The notes under the pieces were generated by a model. That model was given only the letters and a program-made list of their open reading frames with translations, was not told where the DNA came from and ran no database searches. Positions 41,896 to 50,788 of a DNA stretch of 64,000 bases are shown in pieces. A program made the position numbers and the translations under genes. Where the stretch lies: assembly GCA_026014485.1 (NCBI GenBank), contig JAOZIE010000020.1, forward strand, positions 87,221-151,220. Direction: 5' to 3'. Numbering within the stretch: position 1 is the stretch's first letter; each line of letters starts with the position of its first letter. This stretch comes from Candidatus Bathyarchaeota archaeon. Lineage in GTDB: Archaea; Thermoproteota; Bathyarchaeia; Bathyarchaeales; Bathycorpusculaceae.

Positions 41896-42018
41896 GGTTT
41901 TGCGTTTGTTTGCGTTTTTCGCCTCTGCGCTTTAAAAATCTGGTTAACTGCTGGGCCTCTTTTGTTTGTTATTGGTTTTTGAAAGGTTTTTATTAACAAC
42001 TGTACACTGTAGGGTTTG

Positions 42019-42909
42019 ATGTCTGGCAAAGAATTCTTCGCAAACCGTTATCGTCAACTCGGCTGGAGCTTCAGGGAAGTCGAGCCCAGACAGGCAATCC
42101 GCATAAACCAAGTCAATGCAAAAGGCAAAAACCTTCCTGAAAGACTCCGCAGTTTAGGTGTGGAACTTGAAAAAATCCCGTTTCTTAAGGAGGGCTACTG
42201 GGTTGGTAAATCCCGAGTTTCAGCGGGTGCCACAGCCGAGTACCTGCTGGGGTTATACTCAATTCAAGAAGCCGCCGCGCAGATTCCTGCAACCTTGTTT
42301 GCTGGGGTTAAAGGCAAAACCGTGCTGGATGCTTGTGCTGCTCCGGGTGGAAAAACCACTCAGCTTGCCGACTTGATGGGTAAGGGCAGCGTTATTGTGG
42401 CTTTAGACGTTAACAAGCAGCGTTTGGCGGCATTGGCGAATCATCTGGAACGATGTCACGTTCGATGTTGCGTCGTTTACCGTTTGGATGCTCGGCAGGC
42501 TTCCAGCTTGGATTTGAAGTTTGACAGAATACTCCTTGATGTGCCCTGCTCTGGCAACTTCGTCTCTGACCCCAAGTGGTTTAGCCGTCGGACTCTGGTG
42601 GATGTGCAGCGGAACTCCAAGGTTCAACGGGAAATCCTCACTGAAGCCGCAAACTGCCTAGCCCCCAACGGCGAGATTGTATATTCAACCTGTTCATTGG
42701 AGCCTGAAGAAGATGAGCTGAACATGGATTGGGCAGTTAAAACTCTGGGGCTGCAAATTCAAGTAGTCAACTGCCTTGGCGAGGACGGGTTAACTGCGGT
42801 TTATGGTCAAAAACTGGATGATTCCGTTTCGCGTTGCAGACGCATCTGGCCTGGGGAAACACAAGGGTTCTTTGTTTGTAAACTTAAAAAGAGGTTGAAT
42901 ACGCCTTGA
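42019..42909 (+). CDS. RNA cytosine-C5 methyltransferase (NSUN/RsmB family)
   Basis: A SAM-dependent enzyme that makes 5-methylcytosine in tRNA or rRNA. Motif I is DACAAPGGKTTQ, motif IV LDVPCSGNF carries one Cys and motif VI YSTCSLEPEE the catalytic Cys. 296 residues, lacking an RNA-binding PUA part; the next gene supplies a PUA domain and overlaps by four bases, which resembles a split NSUN6-like enzyme. I chose ATG over the TTG immediately upstream. Confidence 0.9.
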   Translation: MSGKEFFANRYRQLGWSFREVEPRQAIRINQVNAKGKNLPERLRSLGVELEKIPFLKEGYWVGKSRVSAGATAEYLLGLYSIQEAAAQIPATLFAGVKGKTVLDACAAPGGKTTQLADLMGKGSVIVALDVNKQRLAALANHLERCHVRCCVVYRLDARQASSLDLKFDRILLDVPCSGNFVSDPKWFSRRTLVDVQRNSKVQREILTEAANCLAPNGEIVYSTCSLEPEEDELNMDWAVKTLGLQIQVVNCLGEDGLTAVYGQKLDDSVSRCRRIWPGETQGFFVCKLKKRLNTP

Positions 42910-43367
42910 AGCCTCTGACAGTTTTTGCCTCTAAGTTCGGCGGCAAAGTCGCGTTGAACCCTGAGTTTGTGGTGGAGCATGCACAGCGCTACTACCTTTT
43001 GAATCCTGCTCTACGCAAAATCGTCAAACGCAACTTCTACTGCGCGGGAATGTACCTTGGGAAAGTCAAGGGCGGCGTGTTCTTTCCAAGCTTTAACCTG
43101 CTTAATATGCTGGTGCCCATTGCAGCCAACAAGGTGATTCTGGACCGTAAAGCCGCGTGGCTTTTCATATGCGGAAGAGACATCTTCAGGAAGGGCATCG
43201 TGCAGTCGATGGGTTCGCAGCGTAGAGGTGACTGCACTTTGGTGCTGAATGAGTATGGCGAGTGCTTGGGCTTTGGAATGTTAGCCGCAGACCTTGGCGA
43301 TGCCTCGGGCAGGGTTGTGTTTCGGAATGTGCTGGATGTGGGGGATTTTCTGCGGCGTGAAGGCTGA
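42906..43367 (+). CDS. PUA-domain RNA-binding protein
   Basis: A 153-residue protein whose second half (about 70-150: AANKVILDRKAAWLFICGRDIF, GDCTLVLNEYGECLGFG) is a PUA domain. The first part resembles the N-terminal domain of archaeal Nip7-like proteins. Coupled start (TTG overlapping the methyltransferase stop) suggests that it guides the methyltransferase to its RNA. Confidence 0.75.
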   Translation: MKPLTVFASKFGGKVALNPEFVVEHAQRYYLLNPALRKIVKRNFYCAGMYLGKVKGGVFFPSFNLLNMLVPIAANKVILDRKAAWLFICGRDIFRKGIVQSMGSQRRGDCTLVLNEYGECLGFGMLAADLGDASGRVVFRNVLDVGDFLRREG

Positions 43368-43510
43368 ATAATGCTGTTTTTGGTTTGGTCGTTTGTCTGG
43401 AGGAACTGTTTTTGGCTGTTTGTATTGTGCCGCACGTTATAGGTCGTATCGTGCAAAATTTCAGTAAACTTCAATATTCCTGAACGTTTATCTAATACGT
43501 GAAGCGATAG

Positions 43511-43551
43511 GCTTAAATATGTTTATGGTAAATGTCTTTTCCATAACATAT
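43511..43551 (+). promoter_or_regulatory. glnA promoter with a large dyad over the TATA box
   Basis: GCTTAAATATG is the likely TATA box. ATATGTTTATGG (43517-43528) and CCATAACATAT (43541-43551) are inverted repeats with one unpaired base and a 12-base spacer. The left arm covers the TATA box, so a protein bound here would block or shape transcription. The role is inferred from position. Confidence 0.5.
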
Positions 43552-43591
43552 GAAAAGAAAGACTAATGCTTAATGTGAGGAATGGACAAAA

Positions 43592-44956
43592 ATGAAAAAT
43601 TTCAAAGACGCAGTCTGGAAGAAAAACGTAACCGATGTAGTTAAGCAAATCCAAGAGCAAGACATAAAATTCGTTAGACTACAATTCACCGACATAAACG
43701 GCATGATTAAAAACTTGGCAGTGGCATCCAAAAACATCGAAAGCATCTTCGAAAACGGTCAAGCATTCGACGGATCCTCCATCACCGGTTACAGACCAAT
43801 TGAAGAATCAGACATGGTGCTCATGCCTGATCCTACAACTTTTGCGATTCTGCCTTGGAGACCAAAAGAGAAGTCCTCCTGCAGGCTAATCTGCGATGTG
43901 TATACACCTCAGAACAAGCGGTTCGATGGTGACCCTCGGTACATACTTGAAAGAGCCGTAGAGAAAGCTAACAAAGCAGGCTTCTCCTACATATGCGCAC
44001 CTGAACTTGAATTCTTCATCGTGAAGGAAAGCGAAAACGGCGGCTTACCCACTCCAATTGACTTAGCTGGATACTTTGACTTCCACCCTGGAGACTTAAC
44101 TGATGATATTCGAAGAGAAATTGCTGACACAGCAGAACCCTTCGGCATAGACATCGAAATCAGCCACCACGAAGTCGCTTTGGGACAGAACGAAATTGAC
44201 TTCAAATACGGAGAAGCCCTCGTCACCGCTGACCGCGCGGTAACAATGAAAATGGTTACAAAGGTTGTTGCTGCACGAAACGGCTACGTCGCCACTCACA
44301 TGCCTAAACCCTTCGGCGGTATAAACGGCTCGGGTATGCATACTCACCAAAGCCTCTGGAGCAAAGATGGCGCCGAAAACCTGTTCTACGCTGACGATCC
44401 AAAAAATGATTACCTCTCAGACGCGGCGCGGTACTTCATAGGTGGGCAACTTGCTCACGGACGAAAAATGTGTGCTATCCTCAACTCATGGCCAAACAGC
44501 TTCAAACGCTTAGTTCCCGGCTACGAGGCGCCAGTGTACCTTGCATGGGCTCACAAGAACCGTTCCCCGCTTATCCGAGTGCCCAACTTCGGAGGCAAGA
44601 AAGCCGCAGCCAGATGCGAAATTCGCTGTCCAGATGGTTCAGGCAACCCCTACCTGCAGTTTGCAGTGCTTCTCTCCGCAGGCTTAGACGGCATCAAGAA
44701 CAAGATTGACCCCGGAGAACCAGTGGAGCTGAACGTTTACCACATGAGCTACGAGGAACGCAAAGAACGCGGCATAATTTCACTACCCGAATCCCTCAAA
44801 GAAGCCCTCGATGAAATGGAAACCAGCGACCTCATGCGCGAAACCCTCGGCGAAACCACATTCGAAAACTTCCTAACCGAGAAACGCAAAGAATGGGACC
44901 TGTACCGACTGCAGGTTACCGAGTGGGAAGTCAACCGCTACATCAAACGACTATAA
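43592..44956 (+). CDS. glnA: Glutamine synthetase, type I
   Basis: GlnA joins ammonia and glutamate with ATP, the main nitrogen assimilation step. Type I landmarks: DGSSITGYRPIEESDM near the N terminus, the metal-binding ELEFFI, GINGSGMHTHQSLW, NSFKRLVPGYEAP and NRSPLIRVP. 454 residues. It stands alone, with a dyad-bearing promoter about 80-40 bases upstream of the ATG. No amtB or P-II gene is close. Confidence 0.96.
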   Translation: MKNFKDAVWKKNVTDVVKQIQEQDIKFVRLQFTDINGMIKNLAVASKNIESIFENGQAFDGSSITGYRPIEESDMVLMPDPTTFAILPWRPKEKSSCRLICDVYTPQNKRFDGDPRYILERAVEKANKAGFSYICAPELEFFIVKESENGGLPTPIDLAGYFDFHPGDLTDDIRREIADTAEPFGIDIEISHHEVALGQNEIDFKYGEALVTADRAVTMKMVTKVVAARNGYVATHMPKPFGGINGSGMHTHQSLWSKDGAENLFYADDPKNDYLSDAARYFIGGQLAHGRKMCAILNSWPNSFKRLVPGYEAPVYLAWAHKNRSPLIRVPNFGGKKAAARCEIRCPDGSGNPYLQFAVLLSAGLDGIKNKIDPGEPVELNVYHMSYEERKERGIISLPESLKEALDEMETSDLMRETLGETTFENFLTEKRKEWDLYRLQVTEWEVNRYIKRL

Positions 44957-44988
44957 AAACCAAGAAAGCCTCTTTCTGAGGCTCCAAC

Positions 44989-45010
44989 ATTTTCTTTTTG
45001 CTTTTTTCTT
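44989..45010 (+). terminator. Terminator between glnA and hisS
   Basis: T4, T5 and T6 tracts lie after glnA, ahead of the convergent hisS stop. Confidence 0.45.
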
Positions 45011-45019
45011 CTATTACCT

Positions 45020-46303
45020 TTAGCAACCGTTTTCTCGGATTTTGCTTGGCAACGTTTCTATATTGACTTCAGCCTGTGTTCTGCCAACTAAATCCTTTAG
45101 CACGACTTTTCCTTCTTTAAGTTCCCTTTCTCCCACAATGACTGCATAATCCACTTTGCGTTTGTCTGCGTCTTCAAGCGCTTTCCCCATTTTCCTGCCC
45201 ATCACCTCAAACTCCGCAGGCAATCCTGCCTCCCTGAGCATCTGCGCAATCTTGAGGGCTTCTGCCTTCTGTTCCTCCTTGATAGGGATAACCGTGACCC
45301 TTTTCTGCGTGGGCTTCTGTAACCTGGTTTTCTGTGCCTGCATCGCTAAGGCTATGCGGTCTATACCTGTAGCCATGCCCACTGCGGGTGTAGATTCGCC
45401 GCCGAACACTTCGATAAGTTTGTCGTAGCGTCCGCCGCCGCCTAATGCGATTTCCAGTTGAGGCACATACAACTCGAAAATCACGCCCGTGTAGTACTCT
45501 AAGCCTCTGGCAAAAGCAGGGTCTACTACTTCAATTTCGCATCCGCTCTCTGTAACCAGCCTCAAGATGGCCTCCAAGTTTTCTACTGCGGCAACCGCTT
45601 TCTCGTAGCCCTGCACTTGCGTCTTCATCTTGTCGACTGTGTCAAAGACGTTGGCTCCCTTCAACTCGATTAGTCCTCTGAGGATTTTTCGGCAGTTCTC
45701 TGAATCCACCAGCGCCAAAGCTGTCTCGTACTCTTTTTTATCCATTTTCTGCAGAATGGCATTTTGGGCTTTATCATCAATGCCCTCTTGGGTCATAATG
45801 CCCTTAAGCACGCCGACGTGTCCAAGTTTCAGAGCGAAGTTTTTTAGTCCAGTGTTTTTAAGCAGGTTGTTTGCCAAAAGGATAACTTCAGCGTCTGCTT
45901 CAGGTCTGCCCGAGCCCATCAACTCAAAGTTTGCCTGCCAAAACTCTCTATACCGCCCCTTTTGTGGTTCGTCGTAGCGGTAGACGCTGCCCGCGCTGAA
46001 AAGTCTGAGTGGCTTAGGCTCATTCTTCAACGTGGTTGTGGTTAACCTTGCGATGGAGGCAGTGAATTCGGGTCGGAGTGATACTTTTCTGCCGCCTAAG
46101 TCGTCGAAGATAAACATGCGTTGGCGAATTTCCTCGCCCGACTTTGCGCTGAGAAGCTCGAATGGTTCCACGACTGGGGTGATTACTTCTTTGAACCCGA
46201 AAAGCTGCGCGGTTTCTCGGGCTTTGCCGATAACATAGCTTAAGGTTTCGGCGTCTTCGGCTATGAGGTCACGCATTCCGCGGACAGGCTGAAATGTTGA
46301 CAT
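45020..46303 (-). CDS. hisS: Histidyl-tRNA synthetase
   Basis: A class II synthetase of 427 residues. Motif 2 is visible as RLFSAGSVYRYDEPQKGRYREFWQ, the histidine-specific signatures as LEYYTGVIFE and GGGGRYDKL, and the C-terminal anticodon-binding domain follows from about residue 335. It follows endA on the same strand by 15 bases. Confidence 0.96.
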   Translation of the reverse strand: MSTFQPVRGMRDLIAEDAETLSYVIGKARETAQLFGFKEVITPVVEPFELLSAKSGEEIRQRMFIFDDLGGRKVSLRPEFTASIARLTTTTLKNEPKPLRLFSAGSVYRYDEPQKGRYREFWQANFELMGSGRPEADAEVILLANNLLKNTGLKNFALKLGHVGVLKGIMTQEGIDDKAQNAILQKMDKKEYETALALVDSENCRKILRGLIELKGANVFDTVDKMKTQVQGYEKAVAAVENLEAILRLVTESGCEIEVVDPAFARGLEYYTGVIFELYVPQLEIALGGGGRYDKLIEVFGGESTPAVGMATGIDRIALAMQAQKTRLQKPTQKRVTVIPIKEEQKAEALKIAQMLREAGLPAEFEVMGRKMGKALEDADKRKVDYAVIVGERELKEGKVVLKDLVGRTQAEVNIETLPSKIRENGC

Positions 46304-46318
46304 TTAGGCTTCACCGTG

Positions 46319-46876
46319 TTATTTGAACGTTAATGGTGCGACTGAATAGTAAACTATTTCGCCCCTGCGGTTCATAACCGCGAGCACCAACTCTTTTTTA
46401 AGGCTCTGCGTCTGAGATAGCGCCTTCGCCAAGTCCTCCATAGGCATCGGTTTACCTTCCTGAGTGCTCACGATGAGGGCTGTAGCAGTTTCTTTGCCGT
46501 ATGTACCTCGCTCGTAAATCCGGAAATCAATTGCTGTGCCAAAGCCCTCGCGGACGACGTAGCCTCGGCTGCGCAGGTCCCTGTAAATAATGTAGTGCAT
46601 CCATGCGTTTTCATCTGCCGCTTCGTAGGTGTGCAGAAGGCTTTCGAAGTCGACTTGGCTGCCTTTTTTGTCCTTCACGCTGAGATTCTGCTTGTCCATA
46701 AGAAACAGCGCCTCGTAAAACGCCAGCGTGAGGGCGGTTTTTTCAGCGGCGCCGTATCCGCGTTGGCTAAGGGCGTCGATGCTGCTTCTTTCCTCGACTT
46801 TAACGCCCTTATTTGTTAGTAAGCCCTGCGCCTTAAACTCTGAAGGGGACGAAGTGTTTTCTTTGTCGTTACTCAT
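46319..46876 (-). CDS. endA: tRNA-splicing endonuclease subunit, catalytic His missing
   Basis: EndA cleaves bulge-helix-bulge introns. The C-terminal nuclease fold is clear (YRDLRSRGYVVREGFGTAIDF). Of the catalytic Tyr-His-Lys triad, Tyr121 (FRIYERG) and Lys160/161 (LKKELVLAV) are present, but the segment that reads KEHSVYLV in Methanocaldococcus reads KETATALIV here, so His is replaced. This suggests the structural subunit of an alpha2beta2 enzyme, with the catalytic subunit elsewhere, or an altered active site. 185 residues from MSNDKEN. An intron-containing tRNA gene is at 60809. Confidence 0.85.
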   Translation of the reverse strand: MSNDKENTSSPSEFKAQGLLTNKGVKVEERSSIDALSQRGYGAAEKTALTLAFYEALFLMDKQNLSVKDKKGSQVDFESLLHTYEAADENAWMHYIIYRDLRSRGYVVREGFGTAIDFRIYERGTYGKETATALIVSTQEGKPMPMEDLAKALSQTQSLKKELVLAVMNRRGEIVYYSVAPLTFK

Positions 46877-47000
46877 CCGCATCAACTATTGAACGATTAC
46901 CTTTAGGGCAGTTAACTAATTAACGTTGCCACCTGTATATCTCTCAAAAAGCGCTCTCAGACCATTTTCCTGAACCCGCACTTGATTAAGTTGGGTGCCG

Positions 47001-48026
47001 CTAAGGTGTAGCGCCCGACTTGAATTTGGGGAAGTCTTTGGGATAGTAGATTTGGCTTTCACAGATTATCCCTGAAACATACTTCAGCGGCGTCGCGTCA
47101 AAGGCTGGATTAAACACCTTAACCCCTGTAGGCGCAGTTTGCACACCGCCAATGTGCGTGACTTCTTCAGGTTTCCGCTCCTCAACAATCACATCTGCGG
47201 CTTTGTGGGATAAGTCAAAAGTGGATTTCGGCGCGGCAACATAAAACGGCACGCCATGCTCTTTTGCCAAGATAGCAACGCCGTAGGTGCCGATTTTGTT
47301 GAAAACCACGTCCTGAACGATGCGGTCAGCGCCGACAATAACAAGGTTCACGAGTTCTTTGCTCATGATGTGCGCCGCCATGTTATCTGTAATCAACGTA
47401 ACTGGGATGCCGTCACGCATCAACTCGTACGCAGTAAGCCTTGCGCCCTGCAGTAGCGGACGGGTTTCGTCGGCGATAACTTTAATTTTTTTGCCCTGCT
47501 CCCACGCGACCCGAATTGGCGCAAGAGCCGTACCAAACTCCACCGTTGCCAACTCACCCGCGTTGCAGTGGGTCAGGATGGTGTCACCGTCTTTGATGAG
47601 CACCGCGCCGTTTTTGCCTATCGCGTGGTTCTGTGCGGCATCTTCGTCAGCGATTTTCTGAGCTTCCTCCACAACTGCCGTCTTCAGTTCCTCCGCGACT
47701 CCAGAGAAACCGCGGGCTTTGGCGAGGACTCGGTCGGCTGCCCAAAACAGGTTCACAGCTGTGGGTCGCTGGCGTTTGATGGCTACGGCGGCTTCTTCCA
47801 ACTCGGCAAGCAGTTCCTCTCTGCTCTTGGCTTGTGAGTGGTAGGCAACTATTGCCAAGCCAAACGCGGCTGCCGCACCCAACAGAGGTGCGCCTCTGAC
47901 GCGGAGGACCTTTATAGCTTCACACATCTGTTCAAGAGTCTTGATTTCTAAGGTTACTTCTTGGAGGGGAAGTTTGGTTTGGTCAGGGGTTAGCACGGTT
48001 CCGTTTTGCCATTTTATCATACGCAT
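47001..48026 (-). CDS. mtnA: S-methyl-5-thioribose-1-phosphate isomerase family protein
   Basis: A member of the MtnA/eIF2B-like isomerases. The core words RVRGAPLLGAAAAFG, THCNAGELATVEFG, ETRPLLQGARLTAYEL and the catalytic ADRIVQD (Asp) are present. MtnA converts methylthioribose-1-phosphate to the ribulose form in methionine salvage; related archaeal enzymes act on ribose-1,5-bisphosphate or 5-deoxyribose-1-phosphate, so the substrate is not fixed. 341 residues from MRMIKW. Confidence 0.85.
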   Translation of the reverse strand: MRMIKWQNGTVLTPDQTKLPLQEVTLEIKTLEQMCEAIKVLRVRGAPLLGAAAAFGLAIVAYHSQAKSREELLAELEEAAVAIKRQRPTAVNLFWAADRVLAKARGFSGVAEELKTAVVEEAQKIADEDAAQNHAIGKNGAVLIKDGDTILTHCNAGELATVEFGTALAPIRVAWEQGKKIKVIADETRPLLQGARLTAYELMRDGIPVTLITDNMAAHIMSKELVNLVIVGADRIVQDVVFNKIGTYGVAILAKEHGVPFYVAAPKSTFDLSHKAADVIVEERKPEEVTHIGGVQTAPTGVKVFNPAFDATPLKYVSGIICESQIYYPKDFPKFKSGATP

Positions 48027-48138
48027 ACTGGCAGCCTCACTTGGCACATTCTGTTAGTTTAGAAGTGGATTGGCTTCTGTTTAAGATTTCTGCAAAAGAA
48101 ACAAAGCGGAAAAAAGTGGACTTGACTGCGTCGTGCCT

Positions 48139-48885
48139 TTAGTTTTCGAATGGCGACTTCAGGTACGTGACCACTTCAACTGGGGCGTCGTTGCTGATTT
48201 TCAGTCGCTTCTTCCATTCGTCTCCGACGGCTATAAGCGAGAAGACGCCTGAAATCTCTGCCTTTGCCTTCTTGACGAGGTTTACGAGGGCCTCTTGGGT
48301 TTCGCCGCTTTTTATCATGTCATCCACGACCAGCACGCTGTCTCGCTTTTTTATGATGTCTTTTGGAATGTAGAGGGTTACAGTTACGCCGCTGTCCTTG
48401 CCGAGGATGAATGTTTCATCAAGGAAGGCTTTCACGCCGACTTCCTTGTTACGTTTGGCCACAATGAGGTTTACGCCCAAAGCGTTTGCTACCATGGTAG
48501 CTAGGGGGATACCGTCGGTGGCTGCAGTTAAGACTTTGGTGACGCGTTTTCCCGCGAAGTTTGCTAAGGCATGGTTTGCCGCCTGCTGCAGAATGTTGTA
48601 GTCGCCGACGATTTCGGTGTTATCAAAGTAGCCTGTGTCATCAAACTTTATTCGGCTGCGTAGCTCCGTTTCTAACCCGACCAGTTTGGTGAGGACTCGC
48701 CAGAGTTGCTTGGCGCGGGTGGTGTTTGGAAGCACGTGCCCTTTGGCGTAGCGGCTTAGGACGGTTACGGGTAGGCCTGTTTTGCTGGCTAACTCGCGGT
48801 ATGTGATATTGCGCTTGTATTTTGCGGTTCGCAAAAGCTCGATGGTCATTAACCGCAGTTTCAAATCTTCAGCATGAGTGCTCAT
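48139..48885 (-). CDS. HTH regulator with phosphoribosyltransferase domain (GfcR-like)
   Basis: A lambda-repressor-type helix-turn-helix (about residues 20-60: ITYRELASKTGLPVTVLSRY) is joined to a phosphoribosyltransferase domain (about 85-245) whose PRPP loop is VLVVDDMIKSGET. In haloarchaea the GfcR regulators of this design control sugar metabolism; others control purine genes. The effector is probably a phosphorylated sugar or PRPP. 248 residues; GGGG lies nine bases before the chosen ATG. Confidence 0.85.
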   Translation of the reverse strand: MSTHAEDLKLRLMTIELLRTAKYKRNITYRELASKTGLPVTVLSRYAKGHVLPNTTRAKQLWRVLTKLVGLETELRSRIKFDDTGYFDNTEIVGDYNILQQAANHALANFAGKRVTKVLTAATDGIPLATMVANALGVNLIVAKRNKEVGVKAFLDETFILGKDSGVTVTLYIPKDIIKKRDSVLVVDDMIKSGETQEALVNLVKKAKAEISGVFSLIAVGDEWKKRLKISNDAPVEVVTYLKSPFEN

Positions 48886-49124
48886 CAATTTTTCCCCTTT
48901 TATACACCGACAAGTCAAATACTAATCTTTAATTCTTTAATGATACTTCGCCAATTTATGTTTTCCGTTAAAACTGTTAAAGAAGAATACAGGTTCCCCG
49001 CAGCTTTAATTAACCTGCATTTCCTTGGTGAAACTGAGCGGAACCTTCCATCCAAGACGCCACAGGAACCACATATCCAGAAAAAATCTTGCAAACACGA
49101 ACAGTTGAAGTCCAACACCCACTT

Positions 49125-50765
49125 CTAAGACTTAACATGGTTTCCAGCGCCAGAGTATTGTGCGCTATTTCTGAATTCTTCTCTGAGTTTCATTTGCCGA
49201 CGTTTCAGGTTGTAGCCTAAACTGAAGCGGTGGGTTTCGTCGCGGACTTTGCGCAGGAAAAGCATCATGCGGCTGTTTTTATCATACCGTAGCGGCGTTG
49301 GCTCGTTGGGCAAAACTATCTCTTCGTGTTCCTTAGCTAAGCCGATAAGCGGAAGCTGCAGCCCCAGCGCAGATAGAGCTGATTGGGCGGCGGCAACCTG
49401 CCCTGCACCGCCATCCACGACGACCAAGTCCGGCATTGTTGCGTTTTCTTCCAGAAGCCGCCTGTACCTCCGTGCCACCACCTCCCCCATCGAGGCGAAA
49501 TCGTCTTGTCCCGCGACAGTTTTGATTTTAAATTTCCGATAGTTTTTCTTGTCGGGTTTTGCGTCGGTGAAGCGGACCATACCTGAAACGACGTGTTCCT
49601 CGCCCAAGTTTGATATGTCAAAGCACTCCACCACATGCGGAACCACGGGCAGGTTAAGTGCAGTTTGTAGGTCAACCAGCGCGCTATCCTCGTCTAAGGT
49701 GGATTCAAGGTTCTTCTCAGCTAAATTAACCAACGCCCGCTTGTTTCCCCGCGTGGGAACCGTTAATGAGACCGCTGCGCCCCGTTTTGCGCAGAGAAAT
49801 TCCTCCAGCGCCTTCTTTTCTGTTTTGTTTTCCCAGCAGGGTTGGTTAAGCAGGATTTCGCGGGGTATCTGGTTGGTGGCGTAGTAAGCTTTGAGGAATT
49901 CCTGTTCAACCTGAGGCTGCAAATCCACAGTGAACTCTTTTTTCCCCAGTAGAACACCTTTGCGCACACCCATCTGCACCGCCCGCGCCTTCTCGCCCAA
50001 CCGCCGAAAAGCCATCACATCCTGGTCAAAACGCCGCTCGTTATCCACGATTTGCCGCTGCGTCAGCAGCCTGATGGAGGCAATCTGGTTGCGGAGTTCC
50101 AAAGCGCGTTCGTAATGCTGGTTCTGGCTGGCATCCTGCATCTGCGCAAGAAGAAGTTGAATTGTCTGCTCATAGTCACCGCCCAAGAAAGACCGTGCTT
50201 GATCCACCTGACGCGTATACTGCTCCAAGCTGACGTTGCCGTTGCAGGGTGCCGAGCACAAGCCGATGTGAAAGTTCAAGCAGGCACGCTTCGGGAGTTT
50301 CCTGCAGGTTCGCAACTTGAAAACCCGCACAACAAGACGCTGAAGGTCTTGCCGCGTGAAGCCGTCTGTATAGGGACCAAACGACTCCAGCTTCCGCGAA
50401 ACCCTTCGGCTTGTCAGAATCCTCGGGAATGGCTCTCTTGTGAGGGCGATGTAGGCGTAGGTTTTGGCGTCTTTGAGGTTGATGTTGTATTTTGGCGTGT
50501 GCTGCTTTATGAGTTTATTTTCTAACAGCAGCGCTTCAACCTCATTGTTAACTATGACCCAGTCGATGCTGCGGATATGCAGAACAAGCTGGCGGGTTTT
50601 GGCGGGTTTATCCGTTTTAGAGAAGTAGCTTTTGACACGGCTACGCAGATTCTTGGCTTTGCCGATGTAGAGAATTTCCCCCGCTTCATCCCTGTACAGA
50701 TAGACTCCTGGGAAAGTGGGAATTTCGGAGCTTTTGAATGCTGAAGACGCAGAGATTTGAATCAT
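49125..50765 (-). CDS. uvrC: Excinuclease ABC subunit C, lacking the C-terminal HhH domain
   Basis: UvrC makes both incisions in nucleotide excision repair. The GIY-YIG nuclease is at about 15-95 (PGVYLYRDEAGEILYIGKA), the UVR helix at about 195-230 and the RNase H-like nuclease at about 370-525 (FDISNLGEEHVVSG, VVDGGAGQVAAA, RDETHRFSLGYN). The protein then ends within about 30 residues; the (HhH)2 domain that bacterial UvrC carries after this point is missing. 546 residues. I looked for it in the following bases and did not find it. Last gene of uvrB-uvrA-uvrC. Confidence 0.93.
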   Translation of the reverse strand: MIQISASSAFKSSEIPTFPGVYLYRDEAGEILYIGKAKNLRSRVKSYFSKTDKPAKTRQLVLHIRSIDWVIVNNEVEALLLENKLIKQHTPKYNINLKDAKTYAYIALTREPFPRILTSRRVSRKLESFGPYTDGFTRQDLQRLVVRVFKLRTCRKLPKRACLNFHIGLCSAPCNGNVSLEQYTRQVDQARSFLGGDYEQTIQLLLAQMQDASQNQHYERALELRNQIASIRLLTQRQIVDNERRFDQDVMAFRRLGEKARAVQMGVRKGVLLGKKEFTVDLQPQVEQEFLKAYYATNQIPREILLNQPCWENKTEKKALEEFLCAKRGAAVSLTVPTRGNKRALVNLAEKNLESTLDEDSALVDLQTALNLPVVPHVVECFDISNLGEEHVVSGMVRFTDAKPDKKNYRKFKIKTVAGQDDFASMGEVVARRYRRLLEENATMPDLVVVDGGAGQVAAAQSALSALGLQLPLIGLAKEHEEIVLPNEPTPLRYDKNSRMMLFLRKVRDETHRFSLGYNLKRRQMKLREEFRNSAQYSGAGNHVKS

Positions 50766-50788
50766 GCCGAAGGCTCGCCGATGAACTA

